64,000 bases of DNA from Flavobacterium psychrotrophum. GTDB lineage: Bacteria; Bacteroidota; Bacteroidia; Flavobacteriales; Flavobacteriaceae. Shown here one piece after another: positions 47,197 to 55,298 of this stretch. Made by a program: the position numbers and the translations under genes. The DNA is taken from contig NZ_CP031557.1 of NCBI RefSeq assembly GCF_003403075.1, forward strand, positions 3,410,001 through 3,474,000, read 5' to 3'. Numbering within the stretch: position 1 is the first letter of the stretch; each line of letters starts with the position of its first letter. The notes under the pieces are model-generated. The model was given only the letters and a program-made list of their open reading frames with translations, searched no databases and was not told the origin of the DNA.

Positions 47197-47422
47197 TTAT
47201 GTAAATGTAAGGCTCTTCAAAATCGACTATACCAGCAGCATATAAAAACATTAGGGAGTAATGCAGTTGTTCGCCATTCAGCAAATTTTCTCTCTTCAAA
47301 ATGCCAGCAATATCGTAGATAGAAATTTTACGCTCCTTTCTCATACTTATTTCCTTAAGTATTAGGTATCCGATATAGACTATTGAGTGCCTGATATGCT
47401 CATCTTTTGAAATTATACCCAT
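47189..47422 (-). CDS. Small middle component of the ABC-3C-like system
   Basis: A 77-residue protein: helical N-terminus (HIRHSIVYIGYLILKEI), then a winged-helix-like part (ISIYDIAGILKRENLLNGE) and an acidic end with the strand YIYIND. Its size, fold pattern and fixed place between the effector gene and the DUF2326-type ATPase match the middle components of ABC-3C systems. It starts 6 bp after the SMEK-like gene and overlaps the ATPase gene by 8 bp, so the three are translationally linked. Biochemical role unknown. Confidence 0.65.
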   Translation of the reverse strand: MGIISKDEHIRHSIVYIGYLILKEISMRKERKISIYDIAGILKRENLLNGEQLHYSLMFLYAAGIVDFEEPYIYIND

Positions 47423-47428
47423 AGCGTA

Positions 47429-48382
47429 TTAATTTGGAAATACATTACACCTGATCAATTGATGCAACAGGTAAAACTTAATTGCCATCTCATCAAAGTC
47501 AAGTCCATCATCAGAACACAATTTTTTAAAAAAGTCACATAGGTTTTCCAGTGCCTCTTCGGGGTTATCATTGCTGCTTTTCAGGTACTTTCTGCTAATA
47601 TCTTTAAGATAGGTGCCAATTTTTCGGATTTTTACGGAGGAAATTTCCGGACTTTCTTGTATGACCTCCAATGCGTATGCGTATTCGATGTAAAGTTCGG
47701 AATAAAGATTCTTTAAAAAGGGCGCATAGTCCTTAAATCTTTGTTCAATTTTATATTCCGGGTCTGGTTCGGCTTCTGCTTCATACGCTTTGTGATTATC
47801 TTCATTGCTTAAGATGTCGATTAAGCACATTATCGTATTTATCTCGTTAGGCTTGGAAGTTAATTTACTACCATAATATTTTTGAATCAATTCGTTACTA
47901 AGCCATTTTTCGATATCCTCTAATTGCCCGAGGTCATCTATACTTGAAATTATACTTATAATGTACTTCACGTCCATTACGTCTTTATCCATATCAAACG
48001 AAAAATCTGCATGTGTAATGATATCGTTTCTCTTAATTCTGCTTTTGATTATTAAGATTTTGAGGGTATTATACTTTTCAAAAAGTTTCTTTTCATTAAA
48101 AGAATTGACTGTTTCTAAAATTTTGCTTTTAGAATTATTAGAGGTGACCTGAAAGGCAATCTTTCTCCCAGCATCGGCAAGGTCTATTACAGCCGCATTT
48201 GGTTCTGTGATATTTACATTAACCAAGTCGTAACTAAAGATTTTATTAAGCAAAATTTTATAAAATTGCTCTGCATGTACATTTATATCCTGAAGATTTA
48301 ATTTACTTCTTAATTCAACCTCTGTTTTTAAAACAGCAAAGTGGCTGGTAATGCTCTTTATAATTGATTCGCGGTTTCTCAT
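47429..48382 (-). CDS. SMEK-domain-like effector of the ABC-3C-like system
   Basis: A 317-residue protein. The N-terminal ~150 residues match the SMEK-type nuclease-like domain of ABC-3C systems: helix INVHAEQFYKILLNKIF (Glu38), then AAVIDLADAGRKIAFQVTSN with Asp67 and Gln78. It looks like a PD-(D/E)XK-derived fold in which the usual lysine position is Thr80, as seen in this family. The C-terminal part is helical and unassigned. It is the first gene of the leftward operon; the gap upstream (48383-48558) should contain the promoter, but I see no clear box. Expected role: sensing or effector nuclease of the system. Confidence 0.68.
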   Translation of the reverse strand: MRNRESIIKSITSHFAVLKTEVELRSKLNLQDINVHAEQFYKILLNKIFSYDLVNVNITEPNAAVIDLADAGRKIAFQVTSNNSKSKILETVNSFNEKKLFEKYNTLKILIIKSRIKRNDIITHADFSFDMDKDVMDVKYIISIISSIDDLGQLEDIEKWLSNELIQKYYGSKLTSKPNEINTIMCLIDILSNEDNHKAYEAEAEPDPEYKIEQRFKDYAPFLKNLYSELYIEYAYALEVIQESPEISSVKIRKIGTYLKDISRKYLKSSNDNPEEALENLCDFFKKLCSDDGLDFDEMAIKFYLLHQLIRCNVFPN

Positions 48383-48558
48383 TAATTATTGTCTGGCTTG
48401 GTGTTTCAAAATTAACGATTGAAACTTCTTGATAGCGAATATTTTATTTTTTTTGTAAATTTTTTAGAGGTTGCTTCATAATTTCGTACAGCGCGATTAA
48501 GCATTATAAATGTCATCAATCTAATTATAAAAACAGCGCCTTGATATTGTATTAAACT

Positions 48559-50289
48559 TTAAGTATGGTATAGGAAGTGAGCCGGGTTACAAACCGCTAT
48601 TTGTTTAAAGTCGGCATCACACAGGTGTTCAAGGGATTCTGCCAACATATTCTTTTCCGACTTGTGGTTACGTACCACATAAAAATCAGTCCCAAAGAGC
48701 ACTTTTTCCCGTAATAACGGATTGAGCAATGTTTGCCGGAGCAAGGGTTGGATTGCATTGTTGTGGATGATGTAGCTCAGGTCGGCGTAGACATTATCAT
48801 ACTGTAGCATCATACTGCATATTATAGAATACCAATCGGTATACTTCCAAAGCTGCTCTATTTTACCTGGCTTTGGAAGTCCTTTTGTGTTGGTTCTGAA
48901 ACGTATGCCAATATTGGGGTACTTGACAAGGGCGTTACAGTACTGGTCCCGGTCCGATTCAAGGAACTTTGTCCACTCATCGTCACCGCCAAAATGCCCA
49001 AAACACACTTTCAGGTGGCTCAGGTTATGCTGTATTGTTTTTGCCTTCTCATCGTAACCAAAAAGATCACGGATGCGCTTGTCTTTTGCTCTTCCAACAA
49101 GCTTCGCCAGGAAGAACTCATCAAGGAGGCACAGGAAATTCAACGGGTGCGTAAAATTATTTATGAACTCACTGTTCTTGATCTGGCCAAGCATCAAAGG
49201 GGTTTTCTCGTCTGCCTGCGTAAATACCGGGTGGTAGTCCCACTCTTTTTTCTTTGTACCACGGTAAAATATTGTACCGCGTATACAGTGTGTCATAATA
49301 GGTAAACCCTTATCGGCAGCAAATTTCCACAAGGGCAATAGTACTTCATCGAAGGGGTAGTAACCGAGTGCCGGATAAATTTTGAAACCACTAAACTGCT
49401 CCCCTTCAATATAATCTTTTATAAAACATGGTTCTAGTACTACTTGGTTAGCGACCACCTTATAATCAAATTGTTTTGCACCTTCTTCAACCATACGCCT
49501 GGGATCCGCAAAAACAAATGGAAAAACGGCATCAGGCTTACTTTCTTTAATTTTTGAAAGCTTTGCCATTTGTGTAGCATAGTCCTCCTTGCTTTTTCCT
49601 GCATCCATATACCCCATATCCATAGGCAGTACAACAAATCCGGTGCCGACGGGGTACTGGTCCTGTAATTTTGTAAAAATACCACTCTGCCCCTGATAGG
49701 CAGCGAAACGGCCAATATTAATGTACCTACTGGCTAATTCCTTAGTTTTCTTACCGGGCAATATCCCCAAGAAAGACCATATCCTCTTAAGGACAAAGAA
49801 GACCAGGTTACGGCCGGCTTTGTAGAAAAGTAAAAACAGGAATACAAATACAACAGCAACGGCAGGTGTAGCACCACTGTATAAAAGGTGCCGGTCTATC
49901 AGCCAATTTTCTATTTCCTTCAAAAAAACAGAAAGGCTGCCCGAAGGCGATTCAACCACCGACAGCCAGCCTGCTATAATGAAAAAGACCTGCAGGCTTA
50001 AAAACAAACCTATCATGAATACTAAAATGGAAAGTATTTTACTACGGGCAATGAACATCTTGAAAATGTAGAGCCTTTTTGCAGCCAGTTTACCCAAAGT
50101 TCCAAACCGGTAACTCTTAAGCTGCCCGTAGTAGAACCTGAAAGCACTGACAATCAGATTCACAGATACCAGATAATAAAAAGGCCATGGCAGGAATGTC
50201 TTTGCAATATATGGCGGCACATGGTCTCCTGTAAATACATGAGTATGGCAATTGATTATTCTGTTGTAAGGTAGGTGTTTTTTAGTCAT
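48559..50289 (-). CDS. Amidohydrolase-like TIM-barrel protein with inserted membrane segments
   Basis: A 576-residue protein. The first metal-binding motif INCHTHVF (His15, His17) lies at the N-terminus; the other barrel motifs come much later: PIMTHCIRG, KVCFGHFGGDDEW and LFGTDFYV (the conserved aspartate). Between them, residues about 35-190 hold three or four hydrophobic segments that are inserted into the barrel sequence. The family (amidohydrolase-related, type 2) hydrolyses or decarboxylates small molecules with a zinc-like centre. The membrane insertion is unusual; it would place the enzyme at the inner membrane. It is the gene after a terminator-like repeat and next to the defence operon; substrate unknown. 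Confidence 0.75.
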   Translation of the reverse strand: MTKKHLPYNRIINCHTHVFTGDHVPPYIAKTFLPWPFYYLVSVNLIVSAFRFYYGQLKSYRFGTLGKLAAKRLYIFKMFIARSKILSILVFMIGLFLSLQVFFIIAGWLSVVESPSGSLSVFLKEIENWLIDRHLLYSGATPAVAVVFVFLFLLFYKAGRNLVFFVLKRIWSFLGILPGKKTKELASRYINIGRFAAYQGQSGIFTKLQDQYPVGTGFVVLPMDMGYMDAGKSKEDYATQMAKLSKIKESKPDAVFPFVFADPRRMVEEGAKQFDYKVVANQVVLEPCFIKDYIEGEQFSGFKIYPALGYYPFDEVLLPLWKFAADKGLPIMTHCIRGTIFYRGTKKKEWDYHPVFTQADEKTPLMLGQIKNSEFINNFTHPLNFLCLLDEFFLAKLVGRAKDKRIRDLFGYDEKAKTIQHNLSHLKVCFGHFGGDDEWTKFLESDRDQYCNALVKYPNIGIRFRTNTKGLPKPGKIEQLWKYTDWYSIICSMMLQYDNVYADLSYIIHNNAIQPLLRQTLLNPLLREKVLFGTDFYVVRNHKSEKNMLAESLEHLCDADFKQIAVCNPAHFLYHT

Positions 50290-50367
50290 ATCGCGAGATG
50301 TCTGCGTAAATAATCGCCTGTAGTCTTAATGTAAAGGGCGTGTCAAATTAACAATTTTTAACAATTT

Positions 50368-50395
50368 AAAAAATACCCATTAGTAGGTATTTTTT
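50368..50395. terminator. Terminator-like hairpin
   Basis: AAAAAATACC (50368-50377) pairs with GGTATTTTTT (50386-50395) around an 8-base loop; it has A and T tracts on both sides and could work in either direction. It lies between the amidohydrolase gene and the structured region before the SSB gene. Confidence 0.6.
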
Positions 50396-50439
50396 ATGGT
50401 AGTACACTACCGGATAATCTTTTAAATATCAACATGGCT

Positions 50440-50666
50440 GCCCGCAAGCGCCGGGCTTTCCGCTGTATCTGCCTGTAGGCAGGATGCCGCTACACTCCCT
50501 GGCAGTGTAGTGATTGAGGAACCGCGGTGCATTAAAAGGACATTTCCCTGTAAGAAAAGGGGCAAAAAGGGCAGCTAAGTTATCAGGATTTTTCACTCGG
50601 GTGGCCCTTAATGGCTGCGCCACCCCCACAAGGGGGGACTTATACCCCCCCGAGTGAAAAATCCTG
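50440..50666. other. Strongly structured non-coding region, candidate plasmid replication or transfer origin
   Basis: Four dyads in 230 bp: GCCCG/CGGGC (50440-50456), CTGCCT/AGGCAG (50469-50482), CTACACT/AGTGTAG (50490-50510) and a perfect 18-bp pair CAGGATTTTTCACTCGGG (50584-50601) with its complement (50649-50666). Inside the last one lie GTGGC/GCCAC and CCCCC/GGGGG stems. Such cruciform-prone DNA just before an SSB gene and the PRTRC operon is what one expects of a plasmid origin. The TCAGGATTT core recurs inside another dyad near 60957-60988. Confidence 0.5.
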
Positions 50667-50769
50667 CTGGCCACTTGCTTTCTTTTTTCCCCTTTTTTCT
50701 TTTGGAAAATGTTTATGGGTGGGATTTGTGAAGAAATCGTATTGGATTGTACAACTTAAATACAAGCGT

Positions 50770-51165
50770 ATGGAAATTACTGGAAGGCTGACACGCGACG
50801 CAACAGTGCGGGCGGTTGGCGAAAAGGAGGTGGTAAATTTCTCGGTAGCGGTAAACAATACCTACCGGGATAAAAGCGGGGAACGAAAAACCGACACGGA
50901 ATACTTTAACTGTTCCTATTGGATAAGCCCGAAGGTAGCGCAATTCCTTACCAAAGGCAGTGTGGTGCAGGTATCGGGATGGCTGAAGGGTCGTGCCTAT
51001 ACAACCAGTGATGGGCAACCCAAAACATCATTGGATTTACGGACAGACCGTATCATTTTCCACGGTAGTGGGCAGCCACGTGGGCAGCAGGATACAGCAG
51101 GCATAACCGTAAACGAAGCGGAAGTGATAACACAAGGCGAAGAACACGATGACCTGCCTTTTTAA
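50770..51165 (+). CDS. ssb: Single-stranded DNA-binding protein
   Basis: A 131-residue SSB. The start is the ATG at 50770 (MEITGRLTRDATVRAVG), since the open frame before it is not SSB-like. The OB fold shows VVNFSVAVNNTYRDKSGE and ISPKVAQFLTKGSVVQVSGW; the protein ends in the acidic tip DDLPF that recruits partner enzymes. It protects single-stranded DNA during replication or transfer. It is the first gene of the plasmid-type operon running to 56817. A chromosomal SSB should exist elsewhere; this is the element's own copy. Confidence 0.92.
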   Translation: MEITGRLTRDATVRAVGEKEVVNFSVAVNNTYRDKSGERKTDTEYFNCSYWISPKVAQFLTKGSVVQVSGWLKGRAYTTSDGQPKTSLDLRTDRIIFHGSGQPRGQQDTAGITVNEAEVITQGEEHDDLPF

Positions 51166-51177
51166 TACAACTAAGCT

Positions 51178-51327
51178 ATGGAAACACCATTTAAAACCTA
51201 TACCGCCCTGCTGTGCCACGATAAGGGCAAAGTAAAAATAAAAACGGTAGCCCAAAACCCGGGGCAGGCGGTAGCAATTATTGCAGCAGCCGAAGGCTGC
51301 CCACCACAGGCGGTGGTACTTATCTGA
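51178..51327 (+). CDS. Small conserved-looking protein of the PRTRC operon
   Basis: A 49-codon frame (METPFKTYTALLCHDKGK, ending CPPQAVVLI) fills the gap between ssb and the DUF932 gene, 12 bp after the ssb stop. Its start is preceded by the same CTAAGCT/A-rich context as its neighbours, and codon use matches theirs. Its pattern (strand, KVKIKTVAQNPGQAVAIIAAAEG helix) is protein-like. Function unknown. Confidence 0.6.
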   Translation: METPFKTYTALLCHDKGKVKIKTVAQNPGQAVAIIAAAEGCPPQAVVLI

Positions 51328-51355
51328 CATTATAAACTATTAAAAAACTGAAATC

Positions 51356-52399
51356 ATGGGACATAATCTTAATTTCAACGTGCAGACAGGGGAATACTCA
51401 TTCTTCAGCGTGCAGCAAAAGGCATGGCACGGGCTTGGGCAAATCGTAAGCGACTACCCCACAAGCGCAGAAGCGATTGCATTTGCAGGGCTTGATTACG
51501 AAATCGCCAAAGCCCCCAACACCCACAATTTGCCGAGCGGCAACAGCATCCAGTCCAAAAGCAGCTTCTTTACCTACCGTACCGATAACGAGGCGGTACT
51601 CGGGGTTGCTGTGGGCAAGGACTACCATATCGTACAGAACCGTGAGGCATTCGCCTTTTTTGATGCCATTGTAGGCGGCGGGGATGCTGTCCTGTATGAA
51701 ACCGCAGGGGCACTCGGGCAAGGGGAACGCATCTTTATAACCGCGAAACTGCCCGGCTATATCCGTGTGGGCAGTGGGGACGATATTACCGAAAAGTACA
51801 TTTTCCTGACCACGGCACACGATGGCTCGGGGAGCATAACCGCTGCCTTTACCCCCATACGTGTAGTGTGCCAAAACACCCTGAACGCAGCACTCAAAGG
51901 CATGGCTAATGTGGTGCGCATCAAACATACCGCAGGGGCAAAGCAGCGATTGGAGGATGCCCACAAAGTAATGGGGCTTGCCGATAGCCTCAGCACACAA
52001 CTGGAAGGGATATTCAACAACTGGGCGAATATTAAGGTAAGCGATGCGCAAGTACGCAAACTCATCGAACTGGCATTATGCCCGAACAAGGAAACTTTTG
52101 ACCTGCTCAAAAAAGGGGCGCAGGACGAACTCTCTACCCTTTTTAAAAACACGGTGGACAGTGCGTTTTCCTATGCCATGATGAGCGACACCCAACAAAC
52201 AGCAACTACCAAAGGTACGTTGTTCGGGGCGTATAATGCCGTAACGGGTTACTACCAAAATGTACGAAGCTACAAAGATGGGGAAGCCAAATTGCAATCC
52301 CTCATACTGGGAGGTACAGCACAGGGCAAGGCACAGGCAGCCTTTAACCTGTGCGGGGAATTTGCACAGGTCGGGGCTGATATTTTTAAATTCAATTAA
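51356..52399 (+). CDS. DUF932 phage/plasmid-related protein
   Basis: A 347-residue DUF932 protein (phage/plasmid-like protein family). Typical segments are MGHNLNFNVQTGEYSFF, the conserved AWHGLGQIV and the VCQNTLNAALKG motif. Proteins of this family occur in plasmids and phages, often beside PRTRC genes; no biochemical activity is established. Same-strand position within the operon, 28 bp after the 49-codon gene. Confidence 0.88.
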   Translation: MGHNLNFNVQTGEYSFFSVQQKAWHGLGQIVSDYPTSAEAIAFAGLDYEIAKAPNTHNLPSGNSIQSKSSFFTYRTDNEAVLGVAVGKDYHIVQNREAFAFFDAIVGGGDAVLYETAGALGQGERIFITAKLPGYIRVGSGDDITEKYIFLTTAHDGSGSITAAFTPIRVVCQNTLNAALKGMANVVRIKHTAGAKQRLEDAHKVMGLADSLSTQLEGIFNNWANIKVSDAQVRKLIELALCPNKETFDLLKKGAQDELSTLFKNTVDSAFSYAMMSDTQQTATTKGTLFGAYNAVTGYYQNVRSYKDGEAKLQSLILGGTAQGKAQAAFNLCGEFAQVGADIFKFN

Positions 52400-52444
52400 A
52401 TAAAAGGGCGGTTGCCTACGGGCAACTGCCATAAAAAAAATACT

Positions 52445-52927
52445 ATGGCAAACTGGTGCAGCAACAGGGTAGCCTTTACCGGGAACGGTAATGCCCTACA
52501 GCAACTACACAAATTATTCCTGTCCATGCAGGAAAGGGAAGAAACGACAGGGAATGGTCAACTTCCTGATTTTATTGACACCGAGAACAGGTACTTCTTT
52601 AACCTGTACTACAACGAAGGCGATGTAGGGATTTTTGAATACGAAACACGTTGGTCGCCCAATACCGAAGTAATCAGGCTTATTGCAGACCGCTACGGGC
52701 TTGGCGTGCGCCATGAGTATGAGGAAGCAGGTAATTGCATTTATGGGGTAACCGAGTACCGAAATGGACAGGAAACCGAAACCGACCTCGACTGGGCAGA
52801 TTTTGACCGCTATGAATACCATGAGGATGAAGGGGTGTATTATTTCGAGGGCGAAACCTACGAAAGTGACTATGAGATTTTGGAAATCTTATTACAACGA
52901 AAGCTACAAACGCAAAACGCATCGTGA
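52445..52927 (+). CDS. Api92-like ferredoxin-fold protein (DUF1281-like)
   Basis: A 160-residue protein starting MANWCSNRVAFTG, the hallmark N-terminus of Api92-like/DUF1281 proteins, followed by WSPNTEVIRLIADRYGLGV and an acidic, tyrosine-rich C-terminal part. The start at 52445 is chosen because the upstream 11 codons are not conserved-like. Members are common accessory genes on plasmids and integrative elements; their function is unknown. The stop codon overlaps the ATG of the next gene by one base (TGATG), so both are coupled. Confidence 0.8.
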   Translation: MANWCSNRVAFTGNGNALQQLHKLFLSMQEREETTGNGQLPDFIDTENRYFFNLYYNEGDVGIFEYETRWSPNTEVIRLIADRYGLGVRHEYEEAGNCIYGVTEYRNGQETETDLDWADFDRYEYHEDEGVYYFEGETYESDYEILEILLQRKLQTQNAS

Positions 52928-53301
52928 TGAAAGCACTGGAAAAATTAAACAATGTAGAAAAAGGCAGGCTGCTCGCAGGGTGGTTCCCTGAACTATTGCC
53001 TGAACTCGTGGATACCATAAAAGGGACGCAGCAGTATTTGGCAACCCATGAAACAGAAGTACGGGAGCAATGGGACAACGGCTTCTTTAAGCCGAACTTT
53101 TGGCTACGGCTTGCTGCTGATGTAGGCAGGGCTATTGATACAAATGGCAAAAAACTGGCGAAAAGCCCACGCCTTTTTGCCGATGAACTCTTTGATGGAT
53201 ACAATGCGCTCTTTACAATTGACTGCATTGACAAATACAAATTTGCCGTGCAAAACGTGAAATTTACCCAAGCGGTACGCCTGCTCTTTGACAGGGGATA
53301 A
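52927..53301 (+). CDS. Hypothetical protein of the PRTRC operon
   Basis: A 124-residue protein, mostly helical (ELLPELVDTIKGTQQYL, KYKFAVQNVKFTQAVRLLF). I recognise no family; similar genes accompany Api92-like and PRTRC genes. Starts at the ATG overlapping the previous stop codon. Its function is probably connected to maintenance of the element. Confidence 0.7.
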   Translation: MKALEKLNNVEKGRLLAGWFPELLPELVDTIKGTQQYLATHETEVREQWDNGFFKPNFWLRLAADVGRAIDTNGKKLAKSPRLFADELFDGYNALFTIDCIDKYKFAVQNVKFTQAVRLLFDRG

Positions 53302-53344
53302 TAACTACCCCCTGCCTTTTGGCAGGGGCATAAAACATACAGCT

Positions 53345-53884
53345 ATGGAAGCTAATTTTTTTAAGCAGCTTGCGGGAATTGACTTTGCAGGCAGTGTACA
53401 GATAACCATTGCCCACGGTATTCAGGGCAGCCTAATTGTATCGGTACTGGTACGGAATGAGGGATGCAGCGACAGCGCAAAAAATCTTATACGCCCCATG
53501 AACCTGCGGGGTACAGCGGAGGATATTGACGAAAAATTCTTTGAATATATTGCCGCACCCCTTGAAGCCGCTTCAACGCTGATGGTCGAAATGCAGGGTT
53601 ATATGCAGCATCTTGACACTGTGAAAAAACAGTCGGCAATGGAAAAGGAAAAAGGCGACAAAGAAAAAAAGGAAGCCGATACGAAGGAAAAGAAATACAG
53701 GGAAGCCATCGAAAGGTCGCAAACCCTTGAAGGCGAAGGTAAGTTCCGTGATGCCTATTCTAAAGTACCTAACCCGCAGGACTACCCTGAACATGCTTTG
53801 GAAATCAAAGAACGAAGGTCTGCCCTTTCAGCACGTTTTGACGAGGGCGGCCTATTCGATAGCGGCAAAACGGAGAACACATAA
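53345..53884 (+). CDS. PRTRC system protein E
   Basis: A 179-residue protein matching PRTRC protein E: N-terminal beta-rich part starting MEANFFKQLAGIDFAG, with SLIVSVLVRNEG, a charged middle helix (KEKGDKEKKEADTKEKKYRE) and a C-terminal segment. PRTRC gene sets (ParB-related, ThiF-related cassette) are known from plasmids; their biochemical task is undetermined. The start at 53345 is preferred over an upstream GTG/ATG because of the conserved MEANFF beginning. Confidence 0.85.
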   Translation: MEANFFKQLAGIDFAGSVQITIAHGIQGSLIVSVLVRNEGCSDSAKNLIRPMNLRGTAEDIDEKFFEYIAAPLEAASTLMVEMQGYMQHLDTVKKQSAMEKEKGDKEKKEADTKEKKYREAIERSQTLEGEGKFRDAYSKVPNPQDYPEHALEIKERRSALSARFDEGGLFDSGKTENT

Positions 53885-53901
53885 CTTAAAAACGCATCAC
53901 T

Positions 53902-54120
53902 ATGTTACTGGCAACACCATTAGAACGGGTATTCATACTCAAAGAAAACGGGCAGGACATTCTCCTCCCTGACCCTGAACCGGCATGGGCAGCAGAGCGT
54001 GTCCTGAATTTCTATTCAGCGACCTACCCCATACTGACCACGGCAAAGATAACCGCACCCGAAATTAAAGATGATACGGTACAGTATCGTTTTGAAAGCG
54101 TCATGGGTACAAAAGGATAA
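53902..54120 (+). CDS. PRTRC system protein C
   Basis: A 72-residue protein with the PRTRC C pattern: RVFILKENGQDILLPDPEP, then YSATYPILTTAKITAPEI and a final strand YRFESVMGTKG. It lies 17 bp after protein E, the normal order. Small ubiquitin-like fold has been suggested for this family; with a ThiF/E1-like protein in the same operon this is intriguing but not proven here. Confidence 0.85.
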   Translation: MLLATPLERVFILKENGQDILLPDPEPAWAAERVLNFYSATYPILTTAKITAPEIKDDTVQYRFESVMGTKG

Positions 54121-54144
54121 CGATAACAGATAATACTATGGACT

Positions 54145-54318
54145 ATGCAATCGCACATTATAACAAAGGCAGCCACGCCCGAAGAAAAACAGCAGGCAGC
54201 CCTGCACAAGAACCTCGGGGAGTTTTTGGTTTTTATGAAACGTCCCAAAGATGCGCAGCAACAACTGCGGGATACCCTCCAACCTGTCCCGGTAGCGCAG
54301 CTGCCGATGGTTTTCTAA
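54145..54318 (+). CDS. Small helical protein between PRTRC C and F
   Basis: A 57-codon frame hidden in another frame of a longer spurious extension: MQSHIITKAATPEEKQ, then LGEFLVFMKRPKDAQQQLRD and the end VAQLPMVF. Its amphipathic helices and codon use are protein-like, while the overlapping frame from 54138 is Arg/Ala/Gly/Pro-rich and unlike a protein. Lies 24 bp after protein C and 38 bp before protein F. Confidence 0.6.
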   Translation: MQSHIITKAATPEEKQQAALHKNLGEFLVFMKRPKDAQQQLRDTLQPVPVAQLPMVF

Positions 54319-54356
54319 GGGCGGTGTTTCCTGCTACCCTGAAAGAAAATAAAACG

Positions 54357-55298
54357 ATGCGGGACAGCAGGGAAATAGCCCGTATTGGCAAAGGGTTCTG
54401 TACATCACTTGCGCAGCTTACAGCCCATTATGGGATTGCCCTGCCCTTATCCGAACCATTCCATTACCCTGAAACCATTACGACACTCCTGCCCCTCTTA
54501 CAGGAAACCCTTAAAGGGGAAGTTAAGGATTTTTACAGCCTGCGTTTGGTACAGGCCAAACCTATCGCTTTCCTTGTAAGTGAAGAACGGCACAGCACCG
54601 GACAGTCGCTCTACTATATCCCTGTAGTACCGATTTATAAAATGCTGCGAAGCAAAAGACATAAAAAGGCAGGGATATTACTCCTATCGGTATGCTCATG
54701 GCTTTACCGCATTGTGGACGTACCCTATTACAGGCAGGAAAACGCCTATCTCTATTACCAGTATGATATGATTAAAGACTGGGTGGAGCAGGATACCGAT
54801 AATGAATATGAAGGGGGAGAAAAACAGGACTTATACACCGCAATAACGATTGGCGACCATATAGAAAAGAAGTTGAGCAATGCTGCCAACCTTGAACAAT
54901 TTACCTGCCGGCTAAATAGTTTCAGGGCAATGGACGATGTAGACCAGGAATGTTTTGTTGTCGCCACCCAGGCGCATGCCCTGTTTTCCCAATACCCCAA
55001 CGAAAGCATCTTCCGCAATACGCCTTTCAGGGAAGAATCAGAAGATGATTATTATGACAATGAAACGATTAGCATGGACAAATACATAAGCTTCTCTGCC
55101 GATACCAAAGGATGGCTTTTTGACACCGTTGCCGACACCGTAAACAATGAGTTTAACGAATGTGGCGAGATAGAAGAACCAACCTTAGTAAAGTGCTTCA
55201 ACGGTACTCCCACAACAGGTTCGTTCGATTTTGAACGCAGGGTATTTAACCTTATGGACAGGCTTTGCGATATACTCTACAACTATAAAATGCAATGA
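54357..55298 (+). CDS. PRTRC system protein F
   Basis: A 313-residue protein of the PRTRC F type, with FYSLRLVQAKPIAFLVSEE, YYIPVVPIYKML and WLYRIVDVPYYRQENAYLYY. Start chosen at the ATG at 54357, which has an A-rich leader; the open frame reaches back to 54138 but overlaps the small gene there. Function unknown; a constant member of the PRTRC set. Its stop overlaps the start of protein B (ATGA-like), so translation is coupled. Confidence 0.82.
   Translation: MRDSREIARIGKGFCTSLAQLTAHYGIALPLSEPFHYPETITTLLPLLQETLKGEVKDFYSLRLVQAKPIAFLVSEERHSTGQSLYYIPVVPIYKMLRSKRHKKAGILLLSVCSWLYRIVDVPYYRQENAYLYYQYDMIKDWVEQDTDNEYEGGEKQDLYTAITIGDHIEKKLSNAANLEQFTCRLNSFRAMDDVDQECFVVATQAHALFSQYPNESIFRNTPFREESEDDYYDNETISMDKYISFSADTKGWLFDTVADTVNNEFNECGEIEEPTLVKCFNGTPTTGSFDFERRVFNLMDRLCDILYNYKMQ

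Noticed and set aside
54138..54356. N-terminal extension of PRTRC protein F
   Set aside because: Arg/Ala/Gly/Pro-rich and frame-shadow of a better small gene at 54145-54318; the start at 54357 is preferred.
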